A DNA stretch of 64,000 bases, from assembly GCA_900540845.1 (NCBI GenBank), contig UQHS01000009.1, positions 23,047-87,046 of the forward strand, read 5' to 3'. Shown one piece after another: positions 1 to 8,718 of this stretch (position 1 is the stretch's first letter; each line of letters opens with the position of its first letter). Below the pieces are notes generated by a model. That model saw only the letters and a program-made list of their open reading frames with translations, had not been told where the DNA came from and ran no database searches. The stretch is from an uncultured Collinsella sp. Its GTDB lineage: Bacteria > Actinomycetota > Coriobacteriia > Coriobacteriales > Coriobacteriaceae. Position numbers and translations under genes: made by a program.

Positions 1-2
1 CC

Positions 3-50
3 GACGGCCTTCTGGGCTTCGGCGCGGCATTTGGTTATATCAACATGTAA
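3..50 (+). CDS. 3' end of an upstream gene (partial)
   Basis: An open frame enters from the left edge and ends at TAA (48-50). Its last residues are DGLLGFGAAFGYINM. The stop lies 16 bases before the ATG of the symporter gene, so the two are probably co-transcribed. The tail is too short to identify. The frame could also be fortuitous, and only the sequence to the left would settle it. Confidence 0.4.
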   Translation, partial: DGLLGFGAAFGYINM

Positions 51-66
51 TCTGAAAGGGATTAGC

Positions 67-1314
67 ATGGCTGAGACTAAGAAAAAGAAAGTCAACATCA
101 CGAATCTCATCGTGCTCTCCATGGTCGTCGGTGTTGTCGCCGGCGTCGTGGGCGGACCCGCGATGGCTCAAATCCAGTTCATCGGCGACATCTTCTTCCG
201 CCTCGTCCAGATGGGCATCGTGCCGTTCGTCATGTGCACCATCATCGTCGCCGTGGGCGGCCTGACCCCTCAGTCGCTCTCCGGCGTGGGCCTCAAGGGC
301 ATCGGCATCTTCGCCGCCTCGTCCTTCGTCGCAGCGGGCCTCGCCCTCGGCCTCTCGCTGATTCTCCAGCCTGGTGCCGGCCTGGGCGAGACCGCCCTGG
401 TCCAGGACGCGGTGTTCGAGGGTGAGGCCTCGGTCGTCACCTTCCAGGACACGCTCCTGAGCTTCTTTGGCAACAACATCGTCTCCTCCATGGGCGCCGG
501 CGCCATGGTCCAGTGCATCGTCTTCGCGATTGCCCTCGGCCTGGCCATCTCCTTCTGGCGCAACACCCATGACGGCAAGTGCCTCGTGTACGACTTCATG
601 AGCGAGCTCGCCTCTCTGCTGCTCAACATCATCCGCGCCGTCATGACCATCGCCCCGATCGGCATCTTCTGCTACGTCTCCTCCATGGTCGGCTCCCTGG
701 GCGCCGAGGTCCTCATCCCGCTCGTCAAGTACCTGGGCGTGATGGCCCTCGCCACCGTCGTGATGTTCGTGCTCTACTTCGTGCTCGTCTCGGTGCGCTG
801 CCGCCTCAACCCGGTCAAGCTCATCAAGAAGATGTGGCCCATGTCCGCTCTCGCCCTCGGCACCATCTCCTCCGCGGTCACCCTTCCCACCGCCATGGAG
901 GACACCAAGAACAAGATCGGCTGCGACGCCGAGGTCTCCGACCTGCTGCTGCCCCTGGGTATGCCGCTGAACTCCAACGGCGCCGCCATCCACCTCGCCG
1001 TCACCGCCATCACCATCGCCCAGATTTACGGCATCACCTTCGCCGGTCCCGAGCTCCTCACCGTCTGGGTGATCTCCTTCCTGCTGTCCCTGGCCAACGC
1101 CGTGTCCCCGGGTGCTTCCCTGGTCTCTCTCACGATGATCGTTCCCGCCCTGAACCTGCCTATGGCCGCCATCGGCATCTTTGCCGGCCTTGAGTACCCC
1201 ACGGGTGCCATCCGCACCATCCTCAACGTCGACGGAGACGTTTTCGCCGCGCTGCTCGTCGCTGGCGACAAGGGCATCGACCACGATGTCTTCGAGGACA
1301 AGGTCCAGGCGTAA
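67..1314 (+). CDS. Dicarboxylate/amino acid:cation symporter (SDF/DAACS family)
   Basis: A 415-aa polytopic inner-membrane protein of the SDF (glutamate/dicarboxylate:cation symporter) family, predicted to take up an acidic amino acid or dicarboxylate with Na+ or H+. The C-terminal core carries the family signatures: NSNGAAIH around residues 302-309, where classical members have NMDGTA, followed by a serine-rich SPGASLVSLT hairpin and the helix ending RTILNVDGDVFAA. Hydrophobic segments fill the protein. The ATG at 67 is preferred because GAAAGGG precedes it; an in-frame TTG at 31 has no such site. A close paralogue follows directly. The substrate cannot be read from sequence; the nearby carbamate kinase and amidohydrolase suggest import of a nitrogen compound. 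Confidence 0.88.
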   Translation: MAETKKKKVNITNLIVLSMVVGVVAGVVGGPAMAQIQFIGDIFFRLVQMGIVPFVMCTIIVAVGGLTPQSLSGVGLKGIGIFAASSFVAAGLALGLSLILQPGAGLGETALVQDAVFEGEASVVTFQDTLLSFFGNNIVSSMGAGAMVQCIVFAIALGLAISFWRNTHDGKCLVYDFMSELASLLLNIIRAVMTIAPIGIFCYVSSMVGSLGAEVLIPLVKYLGVMALATVVMFVLYFVLVSVRCRLNPVKLIKKMWPMSALALGTISSAVTLPTAMEDTKNKIGCDAEVSDLLLPLGMPLNSNGAAIHLAVTAITIAQIYGITFAGPELLTVWVISFLLSLANAVSPGASLVSLTMIVPALNLPMAAIGIFAGLEYPTGAIRTILNVDGDVFAALLVAGDKGIDHDVFEDKVQA

Positions 1315-1328
1315 GTGTGAACCTCGTC

Positions 1329-1355
1329 GAGGGGGGAGCGTTGGGTTCCCCCCTC
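1329..1355 (+). terminator. Hairpin between the two symporter genes
   Basis: A 9-bp perfect stem (GAGGGGGGA with TCCCCCCTC) encloses a 9-nt loop and is followed by TTT. The T-run is short, so it may only partly terminate or may protect the upstream message, with read-through into the second symporter gene. Confidence 0.5.
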
Positions 1356-1374
1356 TTTAGGAATCCGTGATCCT

Positions 1375-2649
1375 ATGAAAGAGTCTTCAGCCCCGGCTCC
1401 CAAGAAGCGCCGCTACAACGCGACGCTTGCCATGGCGATCGCCATGGTCGCCGGAGTTCTCGTCGGTGCGATCGCAGGCCCGGTCATGGGCGAGATCCAG
1501 TTCATCGGCGACATCTTTTTCCGTTTGGTGCAGATGGGCATCGTCCCGTTTGTCATGTGCGTCATCATCGAGGCCGTGGGCGGTCTGACCGCGCGCGACC
1601 TGTCCGGAATCGGCCTCAAGGGCATCGCCTGGTTCGCCGGTTCCTCCGTGCTCGCCTCTGCATTCGCGGTCGCCGTGGCCACGATCTTCCAGCCGGGCGC
1701 CGGCCTTGCCGGCATCGCGCTGGTGGAGAGCGCGAGCTTTGAGGGTGCGGGCACCGGTGCCGTCACCGTGCAGGACACGCTCCTCGGCTTTTTCGGCAAC
1801 AACGTCGTCTCCTCCATGAGCGCCGGAGCAATGGTGCCCTGCATCGTCTTCGCGGTCGCGCTCGGTCTGGTGGTCAGCTTCTGGCGCAATTCGCGCGATG
1901 GCGAGTGCCTCGTGTACGACTTCGTCGTCGAGTTCGGCCAGCTGTTGCTCAGCATCATCCGCGGCGTCATGAAGGCCGCCCCCATCGGTATTTTCTGCTA
2001 TGTGTCCGCGATGGTGGGCAAGCTCGGTCCAGAGGTGCTTATACCGCTGCTCAAGTACCTGATCGTCTTGGGTGGCACCGTCGCCGCGTTCCTCGTGCTC
2101 TGGAACATCGTGGTGTGCACGGTGTGCCGTGTCAGCCCGATGCTGCTGATCCGCAAGATGTGGCGCATGTCCGTCATGGCGCTCGCGACCATCTCCTCCG
2201 CGGTGACCCTCCCGGTCGAGATGGATGATGCGAAGAACCGCCTTGGCATCCGCGATGATATCGCGGACCTGGTCCTTCCCCTGGGCATGCCGCTCAACTC
2301 CAACGGCGCGTCCATTCATCTGGCGATTACGGCGATCACGATCGCCCAAATCTACGGTGTGGGGTTCGAGGGGTTCGACTTCGTGTACCTCACCATCATC
2401 TCTACGCTGCTGTCCCTGGCCAACGCGGTCGCGCCCGGTGCCGACCTCGTGTCGTTGACCATGATCGTGCCGCAGCTCGGGCTTCCGCTCTCGAGCATCG
2501 GCATCTTCGCGGGGCTCACGTATCCCGTCGGTGCAATCCGCACCATCCTGAACGTCGATTCCGACGTGTACTGCGCCCTCATGGTCGCGGCGAGCGAGCC
2601 CGACGGAATCGATCGGGATGTGCTGCTGGACTCCGGTCCACGGGCATAG
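1375..2649 (+). CDS. Second SDF/DAACS-family symporter (paralogue)
   Basis: A 424-aa paralogue of the preceding symporter that aligns along its whole length: matching QIQFIGDIFFRLVQMGIVPF-type segment near the N-terminus, NSNGASIH around residue 308, and the final RTILNVDSDVYCA helix. The N-terminus differs (basic KESSAPAPKKRRYN). AGGA about 12 bases upstream is a weak ribosome site. Tandem duplication with divergence in the second half suggests different substrate preferences or affinities. A strong GC hairpin follows the stop. Confidence 0.87.
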   Translation: MKESSAPAPKKRRYNATLAMAIAMVAGVLVGAIAGPVMGEIQFIGDIFFRLVQMGIVPFVMCVIIEAVGGLTARDLSGIGLKGIAWFAGSSVLASAFAVAVATIFQPGAGLAGIALVESASFEGAGTGAVTVQDTLLGFFGNNVVSSMSAGAMVPCIVFAVALGLVVSFWRNSRDGECLVYDFVVEFGQLLLSIIRGVMKAAPIGIFCYVSAMVGKLGPEVLIPLLKYLIVLGGTVAAFLVLWNIVVCTVCRVSPMLLIRKMWRMSVMALATISSAVTLPVEMDDAKNRLGIRDDIADLVLPLGMPLNSNGASIHLAITAITIAQIYGVGFEGFDFVYLTIISTLLSLANAVAPGADLVSLTMIVPQLGLPLSSIGIFAGLTYPVGAIRTILNVDSDVYCALMVAASEPDGIDRDVLLDSGPRA

Positions 2650-2654
2650 CCTGT

Positions 2655-2683
2655 ACGGGGCCGTCCCGTTTCGACGGCCCCGT
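2655..2683 (+). terminator. GC-rich hairpin after the symporter pair
   Basis: An 11-bp perfect stem (ACGGGGCCGTC with GACGGCCCCGT) and a 7-nt loop sit six bases after the stop codon. There is no T-run, so it may stabilise the mRNA end or act with a factor rather than being a classical intrinsic terminator. Confidence 0.45.
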
Positions 2684-2814
2684 GCCCCATGTGGCGACTG
2701 GGTCGCCGCCTGTGCACTCCACCGCGATAAAAGGAGCGCATAATCGCTCAAAATCTTGTATGGAGATGCATAGACAAGATGAATTGGCAGGAACGATATG
2801 CAGATGGGTATACG

Positions 2815-2851
2815 CGGCAAATCGTTTGAGCATTGTGGTCAAACTATGCCG
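2815..2851 (+). promoter_or_regulatory. Hyphenated dyad, candidate operator
   Basis: The halves are CGGCA...GTTTGA (2815-2829) and TCAAAC...TGCCG (2839-2851), with a 9-bp centre. A second small dyad, ATGCC-N9-GGCAT (2846-2864), overlaps its right side. Such symmetry is typical of a dimeric repressor or activator site, but no regulator can be named. Confidence 0.35.
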
Positions 2852-2866
2852 TTGTACTTGGCATAT

Positions 2867-2896
2867 TACGTTTATCGCCAATAATCGTCCGTTCAC
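2867..2896 (+). promoter_or_regulatory. Candidate LytTR-domain binding site (direct repeat)
   Basis: TACGTTTAT (2867-2875) fits the published LytTR/AlgR half-site [TA][AC][CA]GTTN[AG][TG] at every position. TCCGTTCAC (2888-2896) misses only the last. They are separated by exactly 12 bp, the expected spacing. It lies about 110 bp upstream of arcC, and a LytTR regulator is encoded at 10693-11433. The link between the two is inference. Confidence 0.45.
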
Positions 2897-3007
2897 CAAG
2901 ACAGTCGAGAACAATATGGTCCGACTGCGCTTGGGAGGGTATATTGCATAAAGTACGTCTGCGGGTGAATATTTGTCACCTGCTAAACGAGAAGGAAAGA
3001 GGCAGAT

Positions 3008-3970
3008 ATGTCCAAGCCCCTCGGCAAGCCCGACCGCATCGTCGTCGCCCTCGGCGGCAATGCCCTCGGCAACACCCCTGAAGAGCAGATCGAGAAGGTC
3101 GGCAACGCCGCCCACGCCCTCCTGGGCCTCATCGAGCAGGGCAATGAGATCATCATCACCCACGGCAACGGGCCGCAGGTCGGCATGATCCAGAACGCCT
3201 TCGCCGCTGCCCACGACGCCATCGGCACCCCCTCCATGGACCTGCCCGAGTGCGGCGCCATGTCCCAGGGTTACATCGGCTATCACCTGCAGCAGGGCAT
3301 CGGCCGCGAGATGCACAAGCGCTATAAGCGTTGGCACGCCGCCACCGTCGTCACCCAGATCGAGTGCGATCCCGACGATCCCGCGTTCGCCAACCCGACC
3401 AAGCCGATCGGCCCCTTCTACACCGAGGAGCAGGCCAAGGAGATCATGGCCGAGAACCCCGAGATGACCTTCGTCGAGGACTCCGGCCGTGGCTGGCGTC
3501 GCGTCGTGGCCTCCCCGGAGCCCAAGAAGATCGTCGAGGCCGACTCCATCCTGAACCTCCTCGACAACGAGTTCATCGTCATCGCCTGCGGCGGCGGCGG
3601 CATTCCCGTGGTCCGCGACTACGAGAACAAGGGCTGCTACAAGGGCGTGGCCGCCGTCATCGACAAGGACATGGGCGGCGAGCTCCTCGCCGAGGACTGC
3701 TCCGCCGACGTCCTGTTCCTGCTGACCGCCGTCGAGCACGTTGCCATCAACTTCGGCAAGCCCAACCAGGAGGAGCTCGAGGAGCTCACCGCCGACGAGG
3801 CCGAGAAGCTCGCCGATGAGGGTCAGTTCGGCAAGGGCTCCATGGAGCCCAAGGTCCGCGCCGCCATCAAGTTCGCGCGCTCCCGCAAGGGCCGCACCTG
3901 CATCATCGGTGCCCTCGACAAGGCCGCCGAGACCATGGCCGGTCTCTCCGGCACCCGCATCACGGGTTAA
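3008..3970 (+). CDS. arcC: Carbamate kinase
   Basis: A 320-aa cytosolic enzyme that converts carbamoyl phosphate and ADP to ATP, ammonia and CO2, the ATP-yielding step of arginine/citrulline, agmatine or ureido-compound breakdown. The N-terminus has the amino-acid-kinase glycine loop ALGGNAL (residues 14-20). THGNGPQVG, the CGGGGIPVV segment and the DKD motif in the C-terminal lobe are all present, and the length matches the family. AAGGAAAGAGG supports the ATG. No arginine deiminase or ornithine carbamoyltransferase lies in the window, so the carbamoyl-phosphate source is unseen. A LytTR-like repeat lies upstream. Confidence 0.95.
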   Translation: MSKPLGKPDRIVVALGGNALGNTPEEQIEKVGNAAHALLGLIEQGNEIIITHGNGPQVGMIQNAFAAAHDAIGTPSMDLPECGAMSQGYIGYHLQQGIGREMHKRYKRWHAATVVTQIECDPDDPAFANPTKPIGPFYTEEQAKEIMAENPEMTFVEDSGRGWRRVVASPEPKKIVEADSILNLLDNEFIVIACGGGGIPVVRDYENKGCYKGVAAVIDKDMGGELLAEDCSADVLFLLTAVEHVAINFGKPNQEELEELTADEAEKLADEGQFGKGSMEPKVRAAIKFARSRKGRTCIIGALDKAAETMAGLSGTRITG

Positions 3971-3979
3971 TTCATTCGA

Positions 3980-4094
3980 CGGCTCGCGGTTGGCGTCTCA
4001 AGCCGGCAACCGCTTGCGATGGCAACCGCGAGCCGCCTACAACATGCTTCCCTCTCCTTTGGACGCCCTGGAAACTGCCCCGGGGCGTCTTTTT
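3980..4094 (+). terminator. Inverted repeat and intrinsic terminator after arcC
   Basis: A 13-bp perfect inverted repeat (3980-3992 with 4023-4035) is followed by a second hairpin, GACGCCC (4062-4068) with GGGCGTC (4083-4089), and then TTTTT. The second has the form of a Rho-independent terminator for carbamate kinase. The next gene is convergent. Confidence 0.75.
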
Positions 4095-4145
4095 ATGCGC
4101 CTGCTGGGATCGCTCCGAGACAGTAAGCGCCCCGCGCCTACGTTG

Positions 4146-5513
4146 CTACACCCAGAACGACCAGCAATTTCTCGTTTGGGTGAGGATGCGCTGGATGTCC
4201 CATCGGCGGGCCGAGTTGTACGGGCTGTTGGGGTCGAAGACCTCGACCATGCCGCGGTCGTCGATGCTTTTCAAGACGATGTAATGGCCGACGGCGGTGA
4301 AGTCGCCGGGCAAAACGCTGCAGATCACGGGAGACCCGTTTGCGAGCGCCTGCGTGATGGCGTTGCGCGTGATGGGCAGGGCGGTGGAGTTCAGCCCGAG
4401 CATGGACGCGCCCGTGGTCATGAACGACCATTCCGTGGCGCCGGTTGGCGCGAAGTTGTTTTGGTCGGCGAAGGCGGCCATGTCGCCTGGGTCAAGATCG
4501 GTGCGTCCCGTGAGGTAGACATACACCATGGTAAGCGACGTGGGGCCGCAGGCGTTGTTCTCTACCGTGCCGCCCGCGTAGGGGAGCTGCGCCCAAGCGG
4601 GATCGGTTTGATAGAGGTGCGGCATGGTGCCCTGTTTCCATTCCGAGCGGGGAGTGGAAACAGGGTAGGCGCCAATGCCAAGCCTGAGTGGATTCACCTT
4701 TTGGGCCGCGAGGCGCTTCTTTTCTGCCACGGCCTCGGCTTGCGCCGCCTCTTCGGCGGCCCGCTGCTGGTTTGCGAAATGGATGGCGAACCCTCCGCCG
4801 CCAAGGAGCGCAATCGCTAGCACGATGACGATGACAGGGGTCCGCATCAGGCGTTCGAGCCAGCCTGAACGGGTGAAAATCCGGTTTGACCGCACATGGG
4901 TGTACGAGTTGCGGTGACGCGGGCGGCCGAGCGCGTATCTGTTGTTGCCCGAAGAGAGATTTCCGATCGTTCGGGGGCCCAGGTTGCTCGGGCGCGGTGA
5001 ACAGCCGGTGCCTTGCGGGCGGCTCGTCGCACGTTGTCCGCGCTGCTCTACGCCTCGCGTCGCGCGCGCCGTTCCCGGCGAGCGGCGCCCTGAGCCCTGC
5101 GCGTCGCGCACCGAAATCCCGTCATGGCGTCTCGAGCTCCGAGCGCCGCGCATCGCATCGTGGTCATGGCGTCCGGTGCTCTGCATGGCGCGGTCTGCCC
5201 GCGCAGGATACGCCGATCCCGAGCCGCGCCGGCGCTCGTTGACGCCGAGGGGCACCTGTCCGCCTTGGTGCCTGCGTCGGTCGGGCGCTTGCTCGCTGGC
5301 AAGGCGCGCGGACGCCTGAGGCCGATACGGCTGCTCAAGACTGCGTCCACGCTGGTCAAACCGTTGATTGGGATTGTTGTGGGCGTAAGGCCGCGACGAC
5401 TGGCGCGCTTCTGGTCCAGGGGTTTCACGTGCTGTTGGGGAGTAGTTGCGATGCGCGGCGGAGGCGAGCTGAGCGGGCCGTCGGGGCGAATAGTCGCGTT
5501 TGCGGTTGTCCAT
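4146..5513 (-). CDS. Membrane-anchored C39-like cysteine peptidase with long basic N-terminus
   Basis: A 455-aa protein. Residues 1-220 are rich in Arg, Ser, Pro and Gln and look disordered. One transmembrane helix (about 225-246) follows, then a short Ala/Glu-rich linker and a C-terminal papain-like C39_2-type domain. Candidate catalytic residues are Cys322 in NNACGPTS, His410 in VGHYIVL and Asp427 in VFDPNSP. The topology implies a cytoplasmic basic tail and an outside peptidase domain, perhaps acting on cell-wall or secreted peptides. GAGGAGG lies just before the ATG. The gene is convergent with arcC. Substrate unknown; the basic tail is unusual for the family. Confidence 0.75.
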   Translation of the reverse strand: MDNRKRDYSPRRPAQLASAAHRNYSPTARETPGPEARQSSRPYAHNNPNQRFDQRGRSLEQPYRPQASARLASEQAPDRRRHQGGQVPLGVNERRRGSGSAYPARADRAMQSTGRHDHDAMRGARSSRRHDGISVRDAQGSGRRSPGTARATRGVEQRGQRATSRPQGTGCSPRPSNLGPRTIGNLSSGNNRYALGRPRHRNSYTHVRSNRIFTRSGWLERLMRTPVIVIVLAIALLGGGGFAIHFANQQRAAEEAAQAEAVAEKKRLAAQKVNPLRLGIGAYPVSTPRSEWKQGTMPHLYQTDPAWAQLPYAGGTVENNACGPTSLTMVYVYLTGRTDLDPGDMAAFADQNNFAPTGATEWSFMTTGASMLGLNSTALPITRNAITQALANGSPVICSVLPGDFTAVGHYIVLKSIDDRGMVEVFDPNSPYNSARRWDIQRILTQTRNCWSFWV

Positions 5514-5803
5514 CTTGCCTCCTCACGTGGGGCCGTACAGCGCAACGAGCACTATTTTAGCAGTTGGGTACCGGGCGGGCAGCGGCCTGCGGAATGCCCC
5601 CGCCCGGCATGCGCCCATCGACCGCTCGTCTGAAATAAGCCCCCGCTCGTCTGCGGGTGACTTCCGCAAATCGAAGTGCACACAAAACGCGCGCCCGCAG
5701 GCAATATCCTCCAAGGCGTGGAAAAGGCGCGTGGAATGAAGCGCGCAGAGGGGTGGGCCCTGCCAAAGTGGCGAGGCCCAAAAACAAAGAAAGGAGGCAT
5801 GCT

Positions 5804-7249
5804 ATGGCGGACACCAACGCACCTGCAGCAGAGCAGGGCGGTATGAAGAAGACGCTGTCGCTGTGGAACTTCTTTACCATCGGCTTCGGCGCCATCATCG
5901 GTACTGGTTGGGTTTTGCAGGTTGGCGACTGGATGGTCGTCGGCGGCGGCCCCGTCCCCGCTATGATCGCATTCCTCTTGGGCGCTATCGCTTTGGTGCC
6001 CATTGGAGCGGTGTTTGGCGAGCTTACGGCAGCCATTCCGGTTTCCGGCGGTATCGTGGAGTACGTCGACCGCACCTTCGGTCGCACGGCATCCTACATC
6101 ACCGGCTGGTTCCTCGCCCTGGGCAACGGCATCCTGTGCCCGTGGGAGGCCATCGCCATCTCCACACTCGTGTCTGACATGTTCGGCAGCCTGCCCGGTC
6201 TCGAGTGGCTCCGCGCCGTCAAGCTCTACACCATTCTCGGTGCAGATGTGTACCTGTTCCCGACGCTGATCGCGCTCGCCTTCGCCGGCTACGTGGTCTT
6301 CCTGAACTTCCGCGGTGCCAGCTCCGCGGCCAAGCTCCAGGCCTTCCTCACCAAGGCCCTGCTCTGCGGCATGCTGCTCGCCATGGGCGTGTCCATCGTG
6401 ACCGGTTCCCCCAGCAACGCCATGCCCGTCTTCTCACAGGTCTCCGGTGCCGGTGGCGGTGTTGCCGCGACCGAGTCCACGAACCTGCTCGCCGGTATCG
6501 TGTCCGTCTTGGTTCTGACCCCGTTCTTCTACGCGGGCTTCGACACCATCCCTCAGCAGGCTGAGGAGGCCGCCGAGGGTCTGAACTGGAACAAGTTCGG
6601 CAAGATCATCACCTTGGCCCTCCTGGCCGCCGGTGGCTTCTACATGGTCTGCATCTACTCCTTCGGCACCATCCTTCCCTGGGACGAGTTCGTCTCCCAG
6701 CCGGTGCCCGCGCTCGCCTGCCTGAAGAACATCAACATGATCCTGTACGTGGCCATGCTCATCATCGCCACCCTCGGGCCCATGGGACCGATGAACTCCT
6801 TCTACGGCGCCACGAGCCGCATCATGCTCGCCATGGGCCGCAAGGGCCAGCTGCCCGAGCAGTTCGCTGAGGTCGACGAGAAGTCCGGCGCCCCCAAGCT
6901 CGCTTGCGTGGTCCTCGCCGTCATCACCATCGTCGGTCCGTTCCTGGGCAAGAATATGCTCATCCCGCTGACCAATGTCTCCGCTCTGGCGTTCATCTTC
7001 TCCTGCACCATGGTTGCCCTTGCGTGCCTGAAGATGCGCTACACCGAGCCCGACCTGCCTCGTCCCTACAAGGTCCCCGGCGGCAAGTTCGGTATCTTCC
7101 TGGCCATCCTCGCCGGTGCCATCATCATCGGCCTGCTGGTCCTGCCCTTCAGCCCGGCCTCCCTCAACATGGTTGAGTGGTCGATCGTGATCGGCTGGCT
7201 CGTCGTTGGCCTCATCCTCATGTTCGTCACCAAGGCTCGCGCCAAGTAA
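5804..7249 (+). CDS. APC-superfamily amino acid permease
   Basis: A 481-aa inner-membrane transporter with about 12-14 hydrophobic helices. The first helix carries GFGAIIGTGWV, the characteristic APC TM1 loop, and helix 6 the FYAGFDTIPQQAEE segment, which places it near the amino acid/polyamine/organocation group. The ATG at 5804 is chosen for the AAAGGAGG 8 bases upstream. It probably imports an amino acid or derivative for the amidohydrolase encoded next. The 290-bp gap upstream shows no clear promoter. A 12-bp hairpin follows the stop. Confidence 0.88.
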   Translation: MADTNAPAAEQGGMKKTLSLWNFFTIGFGAIIGTGWVLQVGDWMVVGGGPVPAMIAFLLGAIALVPIGAVFGELTAAIPVSGGIVEYVDRTFGRTASYITGWFLALGNGILCPWEAIAISTLVSDMFGSLPGLEWLRAVKLYTILGADVYLFPTLIALAFAGYVVFLNFRGASSAAKLQAFLTKALLCGMLLAMGVSIVTGSPSNAMPVFSQVSGAGGGVAATESTNLLAGIVSVLVLTPFFYAGFDTIPQQAEEAAEGLNWNKFGKIITLALLAAGGFYMVCIYSFGTILPWDEFVSQPVPALACLKNINMILYVAMLIIATLGPMGPMNSFYGATSRIMLAMGRKGQLPEQFAEVDEKSGAPKLACVVLAVITIVGPFLGKNMLIPLTNVSALAFIFSCTMVALACLKMRYTEPDLPRPYKVPGGKFGIFLAILAGAIIIGLLVLPFSPASLNMVEWSIVIGWLVVGLILMFVTKARAK

Positions 7250-7261
7250 CGAATCACCCAC

Positions 7262-7297
7262 AAGCGGCGGGTGGGAAACACGACGCACCCGCCGCTT
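7262..7297 (+). terminator. Hairpin between permease and amidohydrolase genes
   Basis: A 12-bp perfect stem (AAGCGGCGGGTG with CACCCGCCGCTT) and a 12-nt loop, followed by CCTCTC rather than a T-run. It could reduce, rather than stop, transcription into the amidohydrolase gene 128 bp further on. Confidence 0.4.
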
Positions 7298-7425
7298 CCT
7301 CTCGAGCGCGAGCCCAGCGCAGGCGCCCGACCTCTTCTCTCTTGTGGCATTGCCCGGCCGCACACGTACCCCGTGCGGCCGGGAGGCCAATAGCCAATCC
7401 AAAAGTTCCAATAAGGAGGAACGTC

Positions 7426-8703
7426 ATGGGTAAGAAGTATGCAATCGTTGGAGGAAAGCTCATCGACGGTACCGGCGCCGAGCCGGTCGAGAACTCGCTC
7501 GTTCTCGTCGACGAGAACGGCAAGATCGAGTATGCCGGTGCCCACCAGGACACCCCTGAGGGCTACGAGGTCATCGACGCCGCCGGCAAGACCGTCATGC
7601 CCGGCCTCATCGACACCCACCTGCACTTCTCCGGCAACCTCACCGACGACGACACCGACTGGGTCATGCAGCCGCTGCTCGAGAAGCAGGCCGTCGCCGT
7701 CAAGCAGGCCTACGACTGCCTCACCCACGGTCTGACCACTGTGTGCGAGATCGGCCGCTTTGGCATCCAGGTCCGCGACTGCATCGAGAAGGGCGTCTTC
7801 AAGGGCCCGCGCGTTCTCGCCACCGGCCTGGGCTTCTGCCGCGTCGCTGGCCATGGCGACTCGCACCACTGCAGCCAGCTCGAGAACAAGAACTCCCACC
7901 CGTGGGGTGACCAGGTCGACGGCCCGTGGGATCTGCGCAAGGCCGTTCGCCGTCGTCTGCGTGAGAACCCCGACGCCATCAAGATCTGGGCTACCGGCGG
8001 TGGCATCTGGCGCTGGGACTCCGGTCGCGACCAGCACTACTGCTCCGAGGAGATCCAGGCCGTGGTCGAAGAGGCCAAGATGGTCGGCATTCCGGTGTGG
8101 AGCCACTGCTACAACAACCACGCCGCCGCGTACGACTCCGTCCGCTTCGGCTGCGAGCAGCTGATCCACGGCTTCGACATCGACGAGCGCACCATGGATC
8201 TCATGGCTGAGCAGGGCACCTTCTTCACCCCGACGATTGCCTTCCTGCCCACCTGGTACTCCACCTATCCGCCGGTCTACGTGCCCGAGCTGCACGACAA
8301 GTACGAGGGCACCCTCGTCGAGAAGGAACTCCAGCGCAACTATGACTGCCTGCGCGAGGCCAAGAAGCGCGGCGTCGTGATGACCATCGGCTCCGACTCC
8401 TTCTCCTTCGTCACTCCTTACGGCACCTGCTCCATCGAGGAGATGTACGAGTTCGTGGACAAGATCGGCTTCACCCCGGTCGAGACCATCACCTGCGCCA
8501 CCCTGAATGGTGCCAAGATGTGCCACATCGAGGACGAGACCGGTTCTCTCGAGGCCGGCAAGTGCGCCGACCTGCTCGTGGTCAACGGCGACGTTGCCGC
8601 CGACATCCACACTCTCAACGTTGACAACATGGACGTTATCATGAAGGACGGCTGGATCGTCGATCCTGGCACCTTCGGTGAGGGCAACAAGTACTCCGAG
8701 TAA
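7426..8703 (+). CDS. Metal-dependent amidohydrolase (prolidase/imidazolonepropionase-like)
   Basis: A 425-aa TIM-barrel amidohydrolase. The binuclear metal site can be followed: His65 and His67 (DTHLH), Lys186 as the likely carboxylated bridging lysine (IKIWATGG), His227 (WSHC), His248 (LIHGF) and Asp324 (IGSDS). The N-terminal beta-sandwich starts at KLIDGTGAEP and the C-terminus ends with the usual EAGKCADLLVV strand. The pattern fits the Xaa-Pro dipeptidase / imidazolonepropionase-like branch. AAGGAGG precedes the ATG at 7426. It is probably paired with the upstream permease. With carbamate kinase nearby, a cyclic amide, ureido or dipeptide substrate is possible but unproven. Confidence 0.85.
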   Translation: MGKKYAIVGGKLIDGTGAEPVENSLVLVDENGKIEYAGAHQDTPEGYEVIDAAGKTVMPGLIDTHLHFSGNLTDDDTDWVMQPLLEKQAVAVKQAYDCLTHGLTTVCEIGRFGIQVRDCIEKGVFKGPRVLATGLGFCRVAGHGDSHHCSQLENKNSHPWGDQVDGPWDLRKAVRRRLRENPDAIKIWATGGGIWRWDSGRDQHYCSEEIQAVVEEAKMVGIPVWSHCYNNHAAAYDSVRFGCEQLIHGFDIDERTMDLMAEQGTFFTPTIAFLPTWYSTYPPVYVPELHDKYEGTLVEKELQRNYDCLREAKKRGVVMTIGSDSFSFVTPYGTCSIEEMYEFVDKIGFTPVETITCATLNGAKMCHIEDETGSLEAGKCADLLVVNGDVAADIHTLNVDNMDVIMKDGWIVDPGTFGEGNKYSE

Positions 8704-8718
8704 CGGAGCACTCCCATC

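Larger units (their letters stand above)
2684..3007 (+). promoter_or_regulatory. Regulatory intergenic region upstream of arcC
   Basis: This 324-bp stretch is much more AT-rich than the genes around it and holds no convincing gene. Two short open frames lack support from codon use or ribosome sites. It contains a hyphenated dyad (2815-2851) and a LytTR-type direct repeat (2867-2896). A TATATT at about 2940-2945 could be a -10 box. The layout fits a regulated promoter for carbamate kinase. Confidence 0.5.

Noticed and set aside
2682..2951. Short plus-strand frames in the gap before arcC
   Set aside because: AT-rich, no ribosome site, no domain, and they overlap the dyad and LytTR-like repeat; better read as regulatory DNA.
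5514..5803. LytTR site before the APC permease gene
   Set aside because: The GTT-containing 9-mers there miss key positions and no pair has the 12-bp spacing.
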